Shown: in pieces, positions 22,385-29,098 of the stretch | Position numbering within the stretch: position 1 is the first letter of the stretch | Layout: each line of letters begins with the position of its first letter | Virus record (IMG/VR): IMGVR_UViG_3300021356_000115 | Coordinates: 1 to 30,151 of that record | From: a virus | Reading direction: 5' to 3' (one strand) | DNA length: 30,151 nucleotides | The notes under the pieces: model-generated | Database searches by the model: none | Told to the model about the DNA's origin: nothing | Seen by the model: the letters and a program-made list of their open reading frames with translations, nothing else | Made by a program: the position numbers and the translations under genes

Positions 22385-22693
22385 ATGTCTCTTACTTATA
22401 CTTGGAATATTGTCAATTTACAAAGCAATACTTCTGACGGTATTGTATACCTTGCTGAATTCGAAGTTACAGCAACTGATGGTACTAATAGTACTGTTAC
22501 TAATCAATCTGTTAATTTGGATGAACCTGCAGAAGGAGATACTGTTATTCCTTATGCTAATCTTACCGAGAGTGTTGTTCTTGGTTGGGTACAAGATAGA
22601 GTTGTAACTTCTGATATTGAAACTGAAATTCAAGGATTTTTCTCTGCAGATGTCGATAGACAAAGTACAGTTACATATGGCACACCTTGGTAG
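22385..22693 (+). CDS. Conserved beta-rich protein, 102 residues
   Basis: The product begins MSLTYTWNIVNLQSNTSDGI and alternates short strands with Thr, Asp and Asn-rich turns; it has no membrane segment. Small proteins opening MSLTYTW are, as I recall, widespread in marine T4-like phages and may be virion-associated. It sits between tRNA-Arg and the promoter for tRNA-Gly, and it may be read from the tRNA promoters. The role is unknown. Confidence 0.65.
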   Translation: MSLTYTWNIVNLQSNTSDGIVYLAEFEVTATDGTNSTVTNQSVNLDEPAEGDTVIPYANLTESVVLGWVQDRVVTSDIETEIQGFFSADVDRQSTVTYGTPW

Positions 22694-22700
22694 TCATAAC

Positions 22701-22729
22701 TTGACACCTTAACAAGAATACTTTATAAT
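22701..22729 (+). promoter_or_regulatory. Consensus promoter TTGACA-17-TATAAT for tRNA-Gly
   Basis: Exact -35 (22701-22706) and -10 (22724-22729) hexamers are separated by 17 bases. The sequence AAGGTATTCAA after the -10 (22733-22743) also follows the tRNA-Arg promoter (22260-22270), so the two are copies of one promoter cassette. Confidence 0.9.
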
Positions 22730-22749
22730 CATAAGGTATTCAATTGAAT

Positions 22750-22821
22750 GCGGAGTTAGTTCAGCGGTAGAACGCTATCCTTCCAAGTTAGATGTCGTCG
22801 GTTCGATTCCGATACTCCGCT
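22750..22821 (+). tRNA. tRNA-Gly (anticodon TCC)
   Basis: Acceptor GCGGAGT pairs with ACTCCGC, D arm GTTC/GAAC, anticodon loop CTTCCAA (anticodon 22782-22784), T-arm loop TTCGATT, discriminator T. The anticodon stem CTATC/GTTAG holds one T-T mismatch. CCA is not encoded. Confidence 0.93.
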
Positions 22822-22837
22822 TTCCTTCTTTAGGAAC

Positions 22838-23002
22838 ATGAAACCAGTAGAAATACTTCTACTCATATCAGAGTTAGAAGGATCTTATCAACATACTAAA
22901 AAACTTGGTTTCGACCAAGACTCCGCCATTCTCCGTGCTATGTGTGATAAGTATCACAAACTGTATTTCAAACTAAAGAGGGAACAACATAATCCTCTAT
23001 AG
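22838..23002 (+). CDS. Small hypothetical protein, 54 residues, overlapping tRNA-Asn
   Basis: The product begins MKPVEILLLISELEGSYQHT and is helical with a basic end. AGGAA six bases before the ATG at 22838 is a fair ribosome site. The stop codon TAG at 23000-23002 lies inside tRNA-Asn, whose acceptor strand forms the last codons of the gene. The conserved look of SELEGSYQHTKKLGFDQDSA supports coding. Processing of the tRNA would cut the mRNA before its stop codon. Confidence 0.6.
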   Translation: MKPVEILLLISELEGSYQHTKKLGFDQDSAILRAMCDKYHKLYFKLKREQHNPL

Positions 23003-23065
23003 CTCAGTTGGTAGAGCAGGTGACTGTTAATCACCCTGTCCCTGGTTCGAGTCCAGGTGGAGGAG
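22993..23065 (+). tRNA. tRNA-Asn (anticodon GTT)
   Basis: Acceptor TCCTCTA pairs with TGGAGGA (one T-G pair), D arm GCTC/GAGC, anticodon stem GGTGA/TCACC with loop CTGTTAA (anticodon 23026-23028), T arm CCTGG TTCGAGT CCAGG, discriminator G. CCA is not encoded. Its first ten bases overlap the preceding small gene. Confidence 0.96.
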
Positions 23066-23087
23066 TTAAAGGAATTGGGATAAGATA

Positions 23088-23735
23088 ATGATCTGTGAAG
23101 TTTATGATGACAAGTTTGATCCCTTGTATTTGCATCATTTGTTTGAAAATACTATATCAAGACTTCCATATGACTTTACCAATGTTGCAAATAGAGATAC
23201 TTACCCTTATGGATTTAGTGGATCACACCGCCTAGTTGGATGTACTGTTTTTAATAGAGACGGATTAAATCGTATCACTAAGATAGAACAAGAGGGGTAT
23301 GATGAACTTTATAAGATGTATGAAATTATTGAAAACGGAATTCTTGGGAGAAAGTTTTATCTTTCCAATATTGCTGTAAACTTACAAACTAAAGATATGG
23401 ACGGCACTTGTCATGCAGATGCCGCTGAAGGAGAAGATGATGAATATACTATTCTAGTAATGTCCAATCCCGTATGGAAGAAAGAGTGGGGTCCTGCTTC
23501 TTTTCAATTACTAGAAAAATATGATAATGATTCCAAGGTTATTGAAGACCACGAATATGTTCCTGGGAGAGTTCTTGTTATTCCTTCACCTCATCCTCAC
23601 AGAGGTCTTGCTCCAATTGAACGGTATGTATATCGGACTTCTATTGTATTCAGAGTCACACCAAATTTTGAAAAACATATCCCTTCATTTCATTCCCGTA
23701 GAGGGTCGTCAATTAAACCACATATGTATCGTTAA
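23088..23735 (+). CDS. 2-oxoglutarate/Fe(II) dioxygenase, prolyl-hydroxylase-like
   Basis: The 215-residue protein has the HxD...H...R pattern of 2OG-Fe(II) oxygenases: H109 and D111 in GTCHADAAEG, H171 in PHPHRGL, and R183 in YVYRTSIVFRV as the 2-oxoglutarate anchor. Strand LSNIAVNLQ and VLVIPSP support the double-stranded beta-helix fold. Such enzymes are common cyanophage auxiliary genes; the substrate (protein side chain, nucleobase or small molecule) is unknown. It lies between tRNA-Asn and the tRNA-Val promoter and is unrelated in sequence to the dioxygenase at 7442 apart from the metal motif. Confidence 0.8.
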   Translation: MICEVYDDKFDPLYLHHLFENTISRLPYDFTNVANRDTYPYGFSGSHRLVGCTVFNRDGLNRITKIEQEGYDELYKMYEIIENGILGRKFYLSNIAVNLQTKDMDGTCHADAAEGEDDEYTILVMSNPVWKKEWGPASFQLLEKYDNDSKVIEDHEYVPGRVLVIPSPHPHRGLAPIERYVYRTSIVFRVTPNFEKHIPSFHSRRGSSIKPHMYR

Positions 23736-23738
23736 AAC

Positions 23739-23767
23739 TTGACATCCATTTCAGGAAGTGTTATTAT
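23739..23767 (+). promoter_or_regulatory. Promoter TTGACA-17-TATTAT for tRNA-Val
   Basis: An exact -35 (23739-23744) and a five-of-six -10 (23762-23767) are separated by 17 bases, with the tRNA starting nine bases after the -10. It is the third tRNA promoter of this design, without the AAGGTATTCAA leader. Confidence 0.85.
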
Positions 23768-23775
23768 ATCACCAA

Positions 23776-23847
23776 GCCCGAATAGCTCAGCGGTAGAGCA
23801 TCTCGTTTACACCGAGGCGGTCGGCGGTTCGATCCCGTCTTCGGGCA
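23776..23847 (+). tRNA. tRNA-Val (anticodon TAC)
   Basis: Acceptor GCCCGAA pairs with TTCGGGC, D arm GCTC/GAGC, anticodon stem TCTCG/CGAGG with loop TTTACAC (anticodon 23808-23810), T arm GGCGG TTCGATC CCGTC, discriminator A. CCA is not encoded. Confidence 0.95.
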
Positions 23848-23855
23848 TATAAATA
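23848..23855 (+). promoter_or_regulatory. Late promoter TATAAATA directly after tRNA-Val
   Basis: An exact late octamer starts at the base after the tRNA-Val discriminator and lies 28 bases before the zinc-ribbon gene. It would give late expression of that gene and of the downstream tRNAs. Confidence 0.65.
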
Positions 23856-23875
23856 AATCACTTACAACCTGTATT

Positions 23876-24124
23876 ATGATTATCGTAAGATGCAAAGAAT
23901 GCGGCCGCGAACTAGTCAGCACTAGTAAACTCCAGAACTGCGGTTGCCCAAATCAAATGACTTTAATTGACAGTAAAGTTGGTGCTGTTGACTTGGATAA
24001 AGTAGTCATGGTATCATATAACAGAGAAGACAAGATTGATAGTGTCTTCTCCCGCGAAGAACTTGCGTATCAAGAGCAAAGAAGAAAGCGTAAAGTAAAG
24101 CGGTTGGACTTTGAAGTCCGATAG
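23876..24124 (+). CDS. Small zinc-ribbon-like protein
   Basis: This 82-residue protein has CKECG (6-10) and NCGCP (21-25), a likely four-Cys zinc site, followed by an acidic VGAVDLDKVVMVS segment and a basic C-terminal helix (EQRRKRKVKR). Similar small proteins with CKECG and NCGCPN are, as I recall, common in cyanomyoviruses; their function is unknown. The stop codon ends at the base before tRNA-Tyr. Confidence 0.7.
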   Translation: MIIVRCKECGRELVSTSKLQNCGCPNQMTLIDSKVGAVDLDKVVMVSYNREDKIDSVFSREELAYQEQRRKRKVKRLDFEVR

Positions 24125-24206
24125 GGGTAGGTGTCCGAGTGGTTAATGGAGGCGGACTGTAAATCCGCTGGCTCTGCCTACGGGGGTTCAAATCCCTCCC
24201 TGCCCA
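24125..24206 (+). tRNA. tRNA-Tyr (anticodon GTA)
   Basis: This class II tRNA has acceptor GGGTAGG with CCTGCCC, anticodon stem GCGGA/TCCGC with loop CTGTAAA (anticodon 24159-24161), a long variable arm, T arm GGGGG TTCAAAT CCCTC, and discriminator A. Bacterial tRNA-Tyr also carries a long variable arm. The preceding gene's stop codon abuts it. Confidence 0.94.
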
Positions 24207-24208
24207 TT

Positions 24209-24293
24209 GGAAAAGTGGTCGAGTGGTTGATGGCACTGGTCTTGAAAACCAGCGATGTGAGAGCATCCGTGGGTTCGAATCCCACCTTTTCCG
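24209..24293 (+). tRNA. tRNA-Ser (anticodon TGA)
   Basis: This class II tRNA has acceptor GGAAAAG with CTTTTCC, anticodon stem CTGGT/ACCAG with loop CTTGAAA (anticodon 24243-24245), a long variable arm, T arm GTGGG TTCGAAT CCCAC, and discriminator G. It follows tRNA-Tyr by two bases, so both probably come from one precursor. Confidence 0.95.
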
Positions 24294-24359
24294 TTTCAAT
24301 TACTACAGAAATTCTTAAGAAATAGTGTATCATCTATATACAGCTATACGTTAAGACAT

Positions 24360-24581
24360 ATGGCGCTATTTTATCTGCTAACGCTGACATTTGTTGTCTT
24401 AGTAGCGTATGCTGGGTATGATGCGACTATGCGATTAGTTGCTTATGCTGACCTAACAATCAGATATCAAATCATTCAGGTGAGAATGTACTTCATGCGT
24501 AGAAGACTCCAGAAGTCATTGAACCTAGATTTACAAGAACTCAAAAAGGAACGAAAAGCAAATGACCGATCTCAAAATTGA
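24360..24581 (+). CDS. Single-pass membrane protein, 73 residues
   Basis: Residues 2-19 (ALFYLLTLTFVVLVAYAG) form one clear membrane segment, followed by YDATMRLVAYADL and a basic helix with YFMRRRLQKSLN. The DATMRL...YADL...RYQ pattern is familiar to me from cyanomyovirus small proteins. It is the first of a run of tiny genes that overlap one another. The preceding 66 bases hold no clear promoter. Function unknown. Confidence 0.7.
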   Translation: MALFYLLTLTFVVLVAYAGYDATMRLVAYADLTIRYQIIQVRMYFMRRRLQKSLNLDLQELKKERKANDRSQN

Positions 24582-24834
24582 GAGAGTAGAATGTCCTAAG
24601 TGTGGGGCAATTTGGATTAATGGTGAGCACCGTTGGGGTGGCACTGGTGCGGTTGGAAATGAACTAGACTTAGCAGGTCTAGTTTGTAATAAACTAGGTG
24701 ATGAAAGGTGTATCAATCCAAGCAAAGGGATTGATGGGGGACAGACCTGGGCATGGCGTGCTGGGTTTATCGATGGTAAGATTGAGGAACGCCAAAAGAT
24801 GATGAACGAATTCAACAGTCTTGATGATGTCTAA
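24562..24834 (+). CDS. Small Cys-containing (zinc-ribbon-like) protein, 90 residues
   Basis: The protein begins MTDLKIERVECPKCGAIWIN; C11, C14, C42 and C50 could bind one zinc ion. The middle reads GNELDLAGLVCNKLGDERC and the end is charged and helical, with AGFIDGKIEERQ. It overlaps its neighbours by 20 and 8 bases. A conserved small phage protein of unknown role; a zinc ribbon is the only domain hint. Confidence 0.7.
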   Translation: MTDLKIERVECPKCGAIWINGEHRWGGTGAVGNELDLAGLVCNKLGDERCINPSKGIDGGQTWAWRAGFIDGKIEERQKMMNEFNSLDDV

Positions 24835-25018
24835 CACCCCGATTAGTAAAGAAGAAGTCCAAGAAATGATTGATACTGCGATACGCAGACACAATCGTAA
24901 TGCTGGAATGATTAGTATGTTCGTTGGTTTCTTTGTCCTTGGACTCTTCTCTGAAGGTTTACTGAGACTTATTGGAGTCATACCTCCCCTACTACCATGG
25001 CTACAAATCAACTTATAG
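24827..25018 (+). CDS. Single-pass membrane protein, 63 residues
   Basis: ATG 24827 is preferred; ATG 24824 adds one Met and is equally possible. A charged helix (SKEEVQEMIDTAIRRHNRN) precedes a membrane segment MISMFVGFFVLGLF (28-41) and a second apolar stretch ending PPLLPWLQINL. It overlaps the genes on either side by 8 and 22 bases. No function is recognised. Confidence 0.65.
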   Translation: MSNTPISKEEVQEMIDTAIRRHNRNAGMISMFVGFFVLGLFSEGLLRLIGVIPPLLPWLQINL

Positions 25019-25182
25019 TCGAATGGATTGGTATTGTCCTTGCAATAGTGTTTGGCATTACTATGTTTTGTCAAGGACACTTTATTCTACATGGTAAGAA
25101 TGGTTACAGACATTCTGAACGTGAACAGCAGAAAATGAAAGATGCTAGGAAACAAGTAGAAAAAGCAATCAAGGGAAAATGA
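24997..25182 (+). CDS. Single-pass membrane protein, 61 residues
   Basis: One membrane segment is clear (LIVEWIGIVLAIVFGITMFC, about 6-25), followed by a basic cytoplasmic-type tail ending in KQVEKAIKGK. It starts inside the preceding gene and overlaps the next by four bases (ATGA). Function unknown. Confidence 0.65.
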   Translation: MATNQLIVEWIGIVLAIVFGITMFCQGHFILHGKNGYRHSEREQQKMKDARKQVEKAIKGK

Positions 25183-25301
25183 ACGCTGACGAAAAGAGAG
25201 AGTTCTACAAAGGACTACGAGAGCGCATCAAACAACTTAGAATGGAACACTTGTTTGAGGAACCATGTCCACTTTACGAACCAGAGGATGATGACAAATG
25301 A
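25179..25301 (+). CDS. Tiny acidic protein, 40 residues
   Basis: ATG 25179 and the stop at 25299-25301 both lie in ATGA overlaps with the genes on either side, which supports real coupled translation despite the small size. The product begins MNADEKREFYKGLRERIKQL and ends in an Asp/Glu-rich tail. AAGGGAAAA precedes the start. No family is recognised. Confidence 0.55.
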   Translation: MNADEKREFYKGLRERIKQLRMEHLFEEPCPLYEPEDDDK

Positions 25302-25507
25302 ATCCAGTAGTATTAATTGCTTGTCTATCACCGATTGCAATCATATGGATTGTGATGAAACTCAGTTTATTGTTTTTCTCAGCGAATGATGAACGAAGGT
25401 ATGTCAAAGCAGAATCCAAAAAACCACACGGACCTTATGTGGCAGACCCATATGCAGACGTTGACGAAGAGGAAGAGGAGTATGGAGATCGCACAGACTA
25501 TCGATAA
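25298..25507 (+). CDS. Single-pass membrane protein with acidic tail, 69 residues
   Basis: The N-terminal half is a membrane segment (VVLIACLSPIAIIWIVMKLS, about 4-23, extending to residue 28); the rest is charged and ends in a DVDEEEEEYGD stretch. Start ATGA overlap with the 40-residue gene. Its last 26 bases overlap the next gene. Function unknown. Confidence 0.65.
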   Translation: MNPVVLIACLSPIAIIWIVMKLSLLFFSANDERRYVKAESKKPHGPYVADPYADVDEEEEEYGDRTDYR

Positions 25508-25616
25508 GGCCCTTGAGGAGTATTACTCTGAGAAGGGAGAACCTGTACCACAATGGAGAACTAAAAAGGATCCAGACTGGTGGATCGAATACCTACGCGA
25601 ACTGGAGGAAGAGTAA
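25482..25616 (+). CDS. Tiny charged protein, 44 residues
   Basis: I chose ATG 25482 because GAGGAAGAGGAG lies just upstream and the longer frame from 25386 is shadowed by the previous gene. The product begins MEIAQTIDKALEEYYSEKGE and has a DPDWWIEYLRELEEE end. Its stop overlaps the next start by one base. No function is recognised. Confidence 0.5.
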   Translation: MEIAQTIDKALEEYYSEKGEPVPQWRTKKDPDWWIEYLRELEEE

Positions 25617-25774
25617 TGCACGCTGCAGGACACTTTGCCGCATGGGTGTTAAATACTTGGTGGACCGTCGCCGTACTGGGATGGTCGCTCGTATTCGTTC
25701 CTATCATTGGAATGCATTTGGTTCATAAGAATGGATGGCAACATTGGGAACCTTTTGACAGGAAGCATAAGTAG
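25616..25774 (+). CDS. Single-pass membrane protein, 52 residues
   Basis: ATG 25616 shares its A with the preceding stop. Residues about 8-33 (ending AVLGWSLVFVPIIG) form a Trp-rich membrane segment, and a short His/Lys tail follows. It closes the membrane-microprotein group. A longer in-frame start at 25580 would overlap the previous gene and add charged residues. Confidence 0.6.
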   Translation: MHAAGHFAAWVLNTWWTVAVLGWSLVFVPIIGMHLVHKNGWQHWEPFDRKHK

Positions 25775-25789
25775 CGTTATAATAGTAAT

Positions 25790-25797
25790 TATAAATA
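25790..25797 (+). promoter_or_regulatory. Late promoter TATAAATA for virion genes
   Basis: An exact late octamer lies 59 bases before the ATG at 25856, and GAGGGGA (25837-25843) provides the ribosome site. It marks the change from small early-type genes to late structural genes. Confidence 0.75.
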
Positions 25798-25855
25798 TTG
25801 AAAGGATATAGACTAAATTTCCTAATGGAAAATAAAGAGGGGAAATTATAACATT

Positions 25856-27034
25856 ATGATGACGCCATCCGAACTCTTCAACAACGTGAATGAAGTTGTT
25901 GAAGTCGTCGAAGAATCGATTGAAGATAAGCAGGTACTGGAAGAGGACATCTCTCATTCAGTATCATTGATTGATGGTGCCTTCAGAAACATTCAGGAAC
26001 AGATCCTGAATTCAAATAGAAAGGAACTGTCTCCTTACAAAGATCAGGTTATTGAAGTTTATAATCTCTGTAAGGATATTAAAGAGAATCAACTTCCTAG
26101 GTATAAGAAGGAAGTTCTTCAGAGTGATCTGAGAACAGAGTCTAGAATTACTGAACTCAAGAAAGAGTTGTATGAAACTCTTGAGCAAAGAATTACTGAG
26201 ACAGAAGAAACTATCAAGGTCTACTTCAGAGAAGAGATCAAGGGTGTCAATAAACTCAGAGCAAGTGTTCTTGCAGTAGAGGAATATATTGGTAAGAATC
26301 AAAAGACAATCCTTGAATTGAGAAAGGATGTCTTCGCAGAATTGAGAAGAAAGGATGTTACTTCTGAGACCACTCAGAACATCATCAATAAGAAGTTAGA
26401 TGAGATTGGTAAAGAGTATGAAACTCTGAGTGAAAGTCTTCTGAGTGATCCTCCTTCTACAGATAATCCTGATCCAATTACTCCATTAGATCAAGACTTT
26501 GTAACTCTGGATCAACTTAAGGATCACTATCGTCTCTTTGTCAATAGAGTTCAACAGCAACTTTATAGTATTGGTGGCGGCGGTGAGACCCGACTTGAGT
26601 TCCTGGACGATATTGATAGGGACACTGCTCTGATTGATGGTAGAGTTCTTAAGTATGATTCATCTGGTTTGACTAATGTCGAAAACTCAGACACTTACTT
26701 TGATTGGAGTTGGCAGACAAATACAAGTGAGCAGATTGATGCTCTGAAAGGATTTGCTTTCAACACTAGCAACTCTAACTATTCAGCAACACAATGGCAG
26801 GATCCTAACCCTGGTAGCACTAAGTTCTCTATCAGATACCATTCTAATAATACTATTGATCTCTTTGATGAATCAAACAGTGAGGTTATTGCTACTAAAG
26901 ATACAAATGGTGATGGCAATCCTATCTACATCAGTTGGGTAGCAGGTGGTGCTACAAATAATCAAGATCAAATGGTTGATGACTTCTTTGGTGGTGGTGA
27001 TGTTGGTATTGCCTTGACAACCACTGCAGTTTGA
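25856..27034 (+). CDS. Virion structural protein with coiled coil and GGGG hinge
   Basis: The 392-residue protein has a long helical region (about 1-195), with heptad-like repeats between about 90 and 195, an acidic linker, then FVTLDQLKDHYRLFVNRVQQ (215-234) followed by GGGG (240-243) and LEFLDDIDRD. The C-terminal part is Asn, Thr and Ser-rich and beta-like, with an NDGDG-type turn. The QQQL...GGGG hinge also occurs in the next gene, and I recall it from other cyanophage tail or fibre proteins. ATG 25856 and 25859 are both possible. Assignment to tail fibre or baseplate is inference. Confidence 0.75.
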   Translation: MMTPSELFNNVNEVVEVVEESIEDKQVLEEDISHSVSLIDGAFRNIQEQILNSNRKELSPYKDQVIEVYNLCKDIKENQLPRYKKEVLQSDLRTESRITELKKELYETLEQRITETEETIKVYFREEIKGVNKLRASVLAVEEYIGKNQKTILELRKDVFAELRRKDVTSETTQNIINKKLDEIGKEYETLSESLLSDPPSTDNPDPITPLDQDFVTLDQLKDHYRLFVNRVQQQLYSIGGGGETRLEFLDDIDRDTALIDGRVLKYDSSGLTNVENSDTYFDWSWQTNTSEQIDALKGFAFNTSNSNYSATQWQDPNPGSTKFSIRYHSNNTIDLFDESNSEVIATKDTNGDGNPIYISWVAGGATNNQDQMVDDFFGGGDVGIALTTTAV

Positions 27035-27052
27035 TATAAACTGTTGTGGTAA

Positions 27053-27126
27053 CGGGACGTAGCTCAGTTTGGTAGAGCACCCGCTTTGGGAGCGGGCGGC
27101 CGTAGGTTCAAATCCTATCGTCCCGA
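27053..27126 (+). tRNA. tRNA-Pro (anticodon TGG)
   Basis: Acceptor CGGGACG pairs with CGTCCCG, D arm GCTC/GAGC, anticodon loop TTTGGGA (anticodon 27087-27089), T arm GTAGG TTCAAAT CCTAT, discriminator A. CCA is not encoded. It stands alone between two late virion genes, 18 bases after the first one's stop codon. Confidence 0.95.
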
Positions 27127-27130
27127 CTGA

Positions 27131-27138
27131 GATAAATA
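27131..27138 (+). promoter_or_regulatory. Late-promoter variant GATAAATA
   Basis: GATAAATA differs from TATAAATA in the first base only and lies 20 bases before the start of the 646-residue gene, directly after tRNA-Pro. Confidence 0.55.
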
Positions 27139-27157
27139 TTTAAAATATTGACTGATA

Positions 27158-29098
27158 ATGTCAGAGGGACTGGGAGATTTTTTTAAACTTATCGCTGAAG
27201 ATAAGAAAAAGAAGAAAGAAGAATTCAATGAACTGGTCGGTGACTTAGGATTGAATTCTCTTTTTTCGGAGATAGGTGCTGAAAAGAAAAAGATTAAGGA
27301 AGCAAAAGAGCGTGCTGCTGCTAAACTTGTAGAAGAAGAAAAGAAAAAGAGAGAACAGTTTGATAAATTGGTTGGAGGATCTGTAGACGATCTCTTTCAG
27401 GATTTGATTCAAGCAAAGAAAGATGTTGTTGAAGATAAGAAACAAGAAGAAGAAAGGCAGAAGCAAGTCCTCAATTCCTTTGAAAGTTTCCTGACCAAAA
27501 AGATTGAAGATATTGAAGAGATCAAAGAAGAGATTGTTGCTGAGGAACCAGTAGAAGAGGAAGTAGTAGTAGAAGAAGTAATAGAGGAAGTCGTAGAAGA
27601 AGTTGTTGAAGATGAATCCTTGATTGAGAAATCATTAGGACTTCTTTCTGAACCAAGCGAAGTTGTTAATGCGGATCAAAACTTTGCAACCCTTGAGGAT
27701 CTGCAGAAGCACTATAGAGAGTTCTTAGGTAAGATTCAGCAACAACTTTCTACACTTGGTGGCGGTGGTATTGAAGACGCACCCAAGACAGGTGGCCCTT
27801 ATGTCAGAAGAAACCAGGCATGGGAAGTCATCAGTTCGGGTGGAGTTGGTGCTGGTGGAACTTGGTCAGTAGATACAGTTGGCATCAACACTACCAAGAG
27901 TGTGGGTATTGGAACCACTGCAAAGGATGGTTATAGTTTATATGTTCAAGGTGATGCAAGAATCACAGGTATTCTTACGGTGGGTGAGAGTTCTGTTACC
28001 ATTGATGGTAAAGAGGATAAGATCATTATTGGTAGTGGCACTACTATCACAGAAGGTGGTAATGCCGAATTTGTTGGTGTTGTAACCACTTCAGGGATTC
28101 ATTTAGACGATGGTAATAAAGCAACTTTTGGTGATAATGATGATTTCCAGATTTTTCACCACAGTAATGGAACTGGCATTATTCAGAATGCTGGTTCTGG
28201 TCAACTACAAATTCGTAGTGATGAAATCAGACTACTGAATCAAGCGACTGATGAAGACTATGCTTTCTTCAGGGATGATGGTGCAGTAGAACTTTATTAC
28301 GACAACTCCAAGAAATTTGAAACCACTGGTTATGGTGTCACAGTCACTGGCATTTCATCTGCTCAAAATGTAAGTATTGCAAACACCTTTAGATATCCAC
28401 CTTACATCACTGGTGGTACAGTTCCAAGAGCAATCAAGTCTCAGGGTGGTTATGGTAGAAGTAGTGCATTCGATGAGTATCAAACTGGAACAGAGGCATC
28501 TCAAGACCCAGCAGACTACATTGAATATACGCAAGAGTTAGCAAATTCTGGAACCTGGAAGAGGTTTGGTATCACCACTGATGGAAACCAAGCGAGAGAT
28601 GGTAACTGGTGGGGAGAAACTAATCCCAATTATGATCAATCAAGAGGTCTCTTTGGTGGTCTTACTAATCCAGCAGGTGTAGATAACTTTTTTGACTTCA
28701 GTGAGAACACAGCATTCAATAATGCAGTAACCACTGGTAGTCTTAAATATACACAGGCACTTGGTTCATTTAGTCTCAAGGAGTGTAATGTAGGTGACTT
28801 GGTTTTAGCCAGATTTGACCTTAATATTATGCCTATGGTCACCAATACAACTGTAGAGGTGGCACTCATCTATTCAAATCGTGATGCAAGTGACAATATC
28901 ACCTTCACATTCCCTCTGACTATCACGCCATTTACCTACGGCAATGGAACTGTTGGTCGTGGTTATCTACTGAGACCAACCATTACTGCATATATGGCAA
29001 ATGATCAGGATGTTAATTCCAGATCACTCCTAGCAATCAAAGCAGACAATCCAATCCTTGTTAATCCTATCGGTGTTCTTTTTACTATCCAACGATGA
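27158..29098 (+). CDS. Large virion protein, coiled-coil head and fibre-like body
   Basis: The 646-residue protein has four parts. Residues 1-100 are Lys/Glu-rich and hold two copies of a KK..E.F..LVG...LF motif. Residues 115-160 are almost only Glu, Val and Ile. Residues 172-204 carry the shared ATLEDLQKHYREFLGKIQQQ hinge plus GGGG. The rest is beta-rich: SVGIGTTAKDGYSLYVQGDA and FGDNDDFQIFHHSNGTGI segments resemble repeats in cyanophage tail fibre or neck proteins. Its stop overlaps the next start. It is probably a fibre or whisker-like component, unidentified beyond that. Confidence 0.75.
   Translation: MSEGLGDFFKLIAEDKKKKKEEFNELVGDLGLNSLFSEIGAEKKKIKEAKERAAAKLVEEEKKKREQFDKLVGGSVDDLFQDLIQAKKDVVEDKKQEEERQKQVLNSFESFLTKKIEDIEEIKEEIVAEEPVEEEVVVEEVIEEVVEEVVEDESLIEKSLGLLSEPSEVVNADQNFATLEDLQKHYREFLGKIQQQLSTLGGGGIEDAPKTGGPYVRRNQAWEVISSGGVGAGGTWSVDTVGINTTKSVGIGTTAKDGYSLYVQGDARITGILTVGESSVTIDGKEDKIIIGSGTTITEGGNAEFVGVVTTSGIHLDDGNKATFGDNDDFQIFHHSNGTGIIQNAGSGQLQIRSDEIRLLNQATDEDYAFFRDDGAVELYYDNSKKFETTGYGVTVTGISSAQNVSIANTFRYPPYITGGTVPRAIKSQGGYGRSSAFDEYQTGTEASQDPADYIEYTQELANSGTWKRFGITTDGNQARDGNWWGETNPNYDQSRGLFGGLTNPAGVDNFFDFSENTAFNNAVTTGSLKYTQALGSFSLKECNVGDLVLARFDLNIMPMVTNTTVEVALIYSNRDASDNITFTFPLTITPFTYGNGTVGRGYLLRPTITAYMANDQDVNSRSLLAIKADNPILVNPIGVLFTIQR

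Noticed and set aside
23899-23925. NotI-like GCGGCCGC and two SpeI-like ACTAGT sites close together, like a cloning polylinker
   Set aside because: They lie in frame inside the zinc-ribbon gene and encode the expected C-G-R-E-L-V-S-T-S-K continuation of CKECG; no vector sequence surrounds them.
22265-24293. CRISPR-like or integrative element signals among repeated tRNA sequences
   Set aside because: The repeated GTTCGA/GCTCAG words are T-arm and D-arm sequences of separate tRNAs; there are no regular spacers, integrase or attachment-type duplications.
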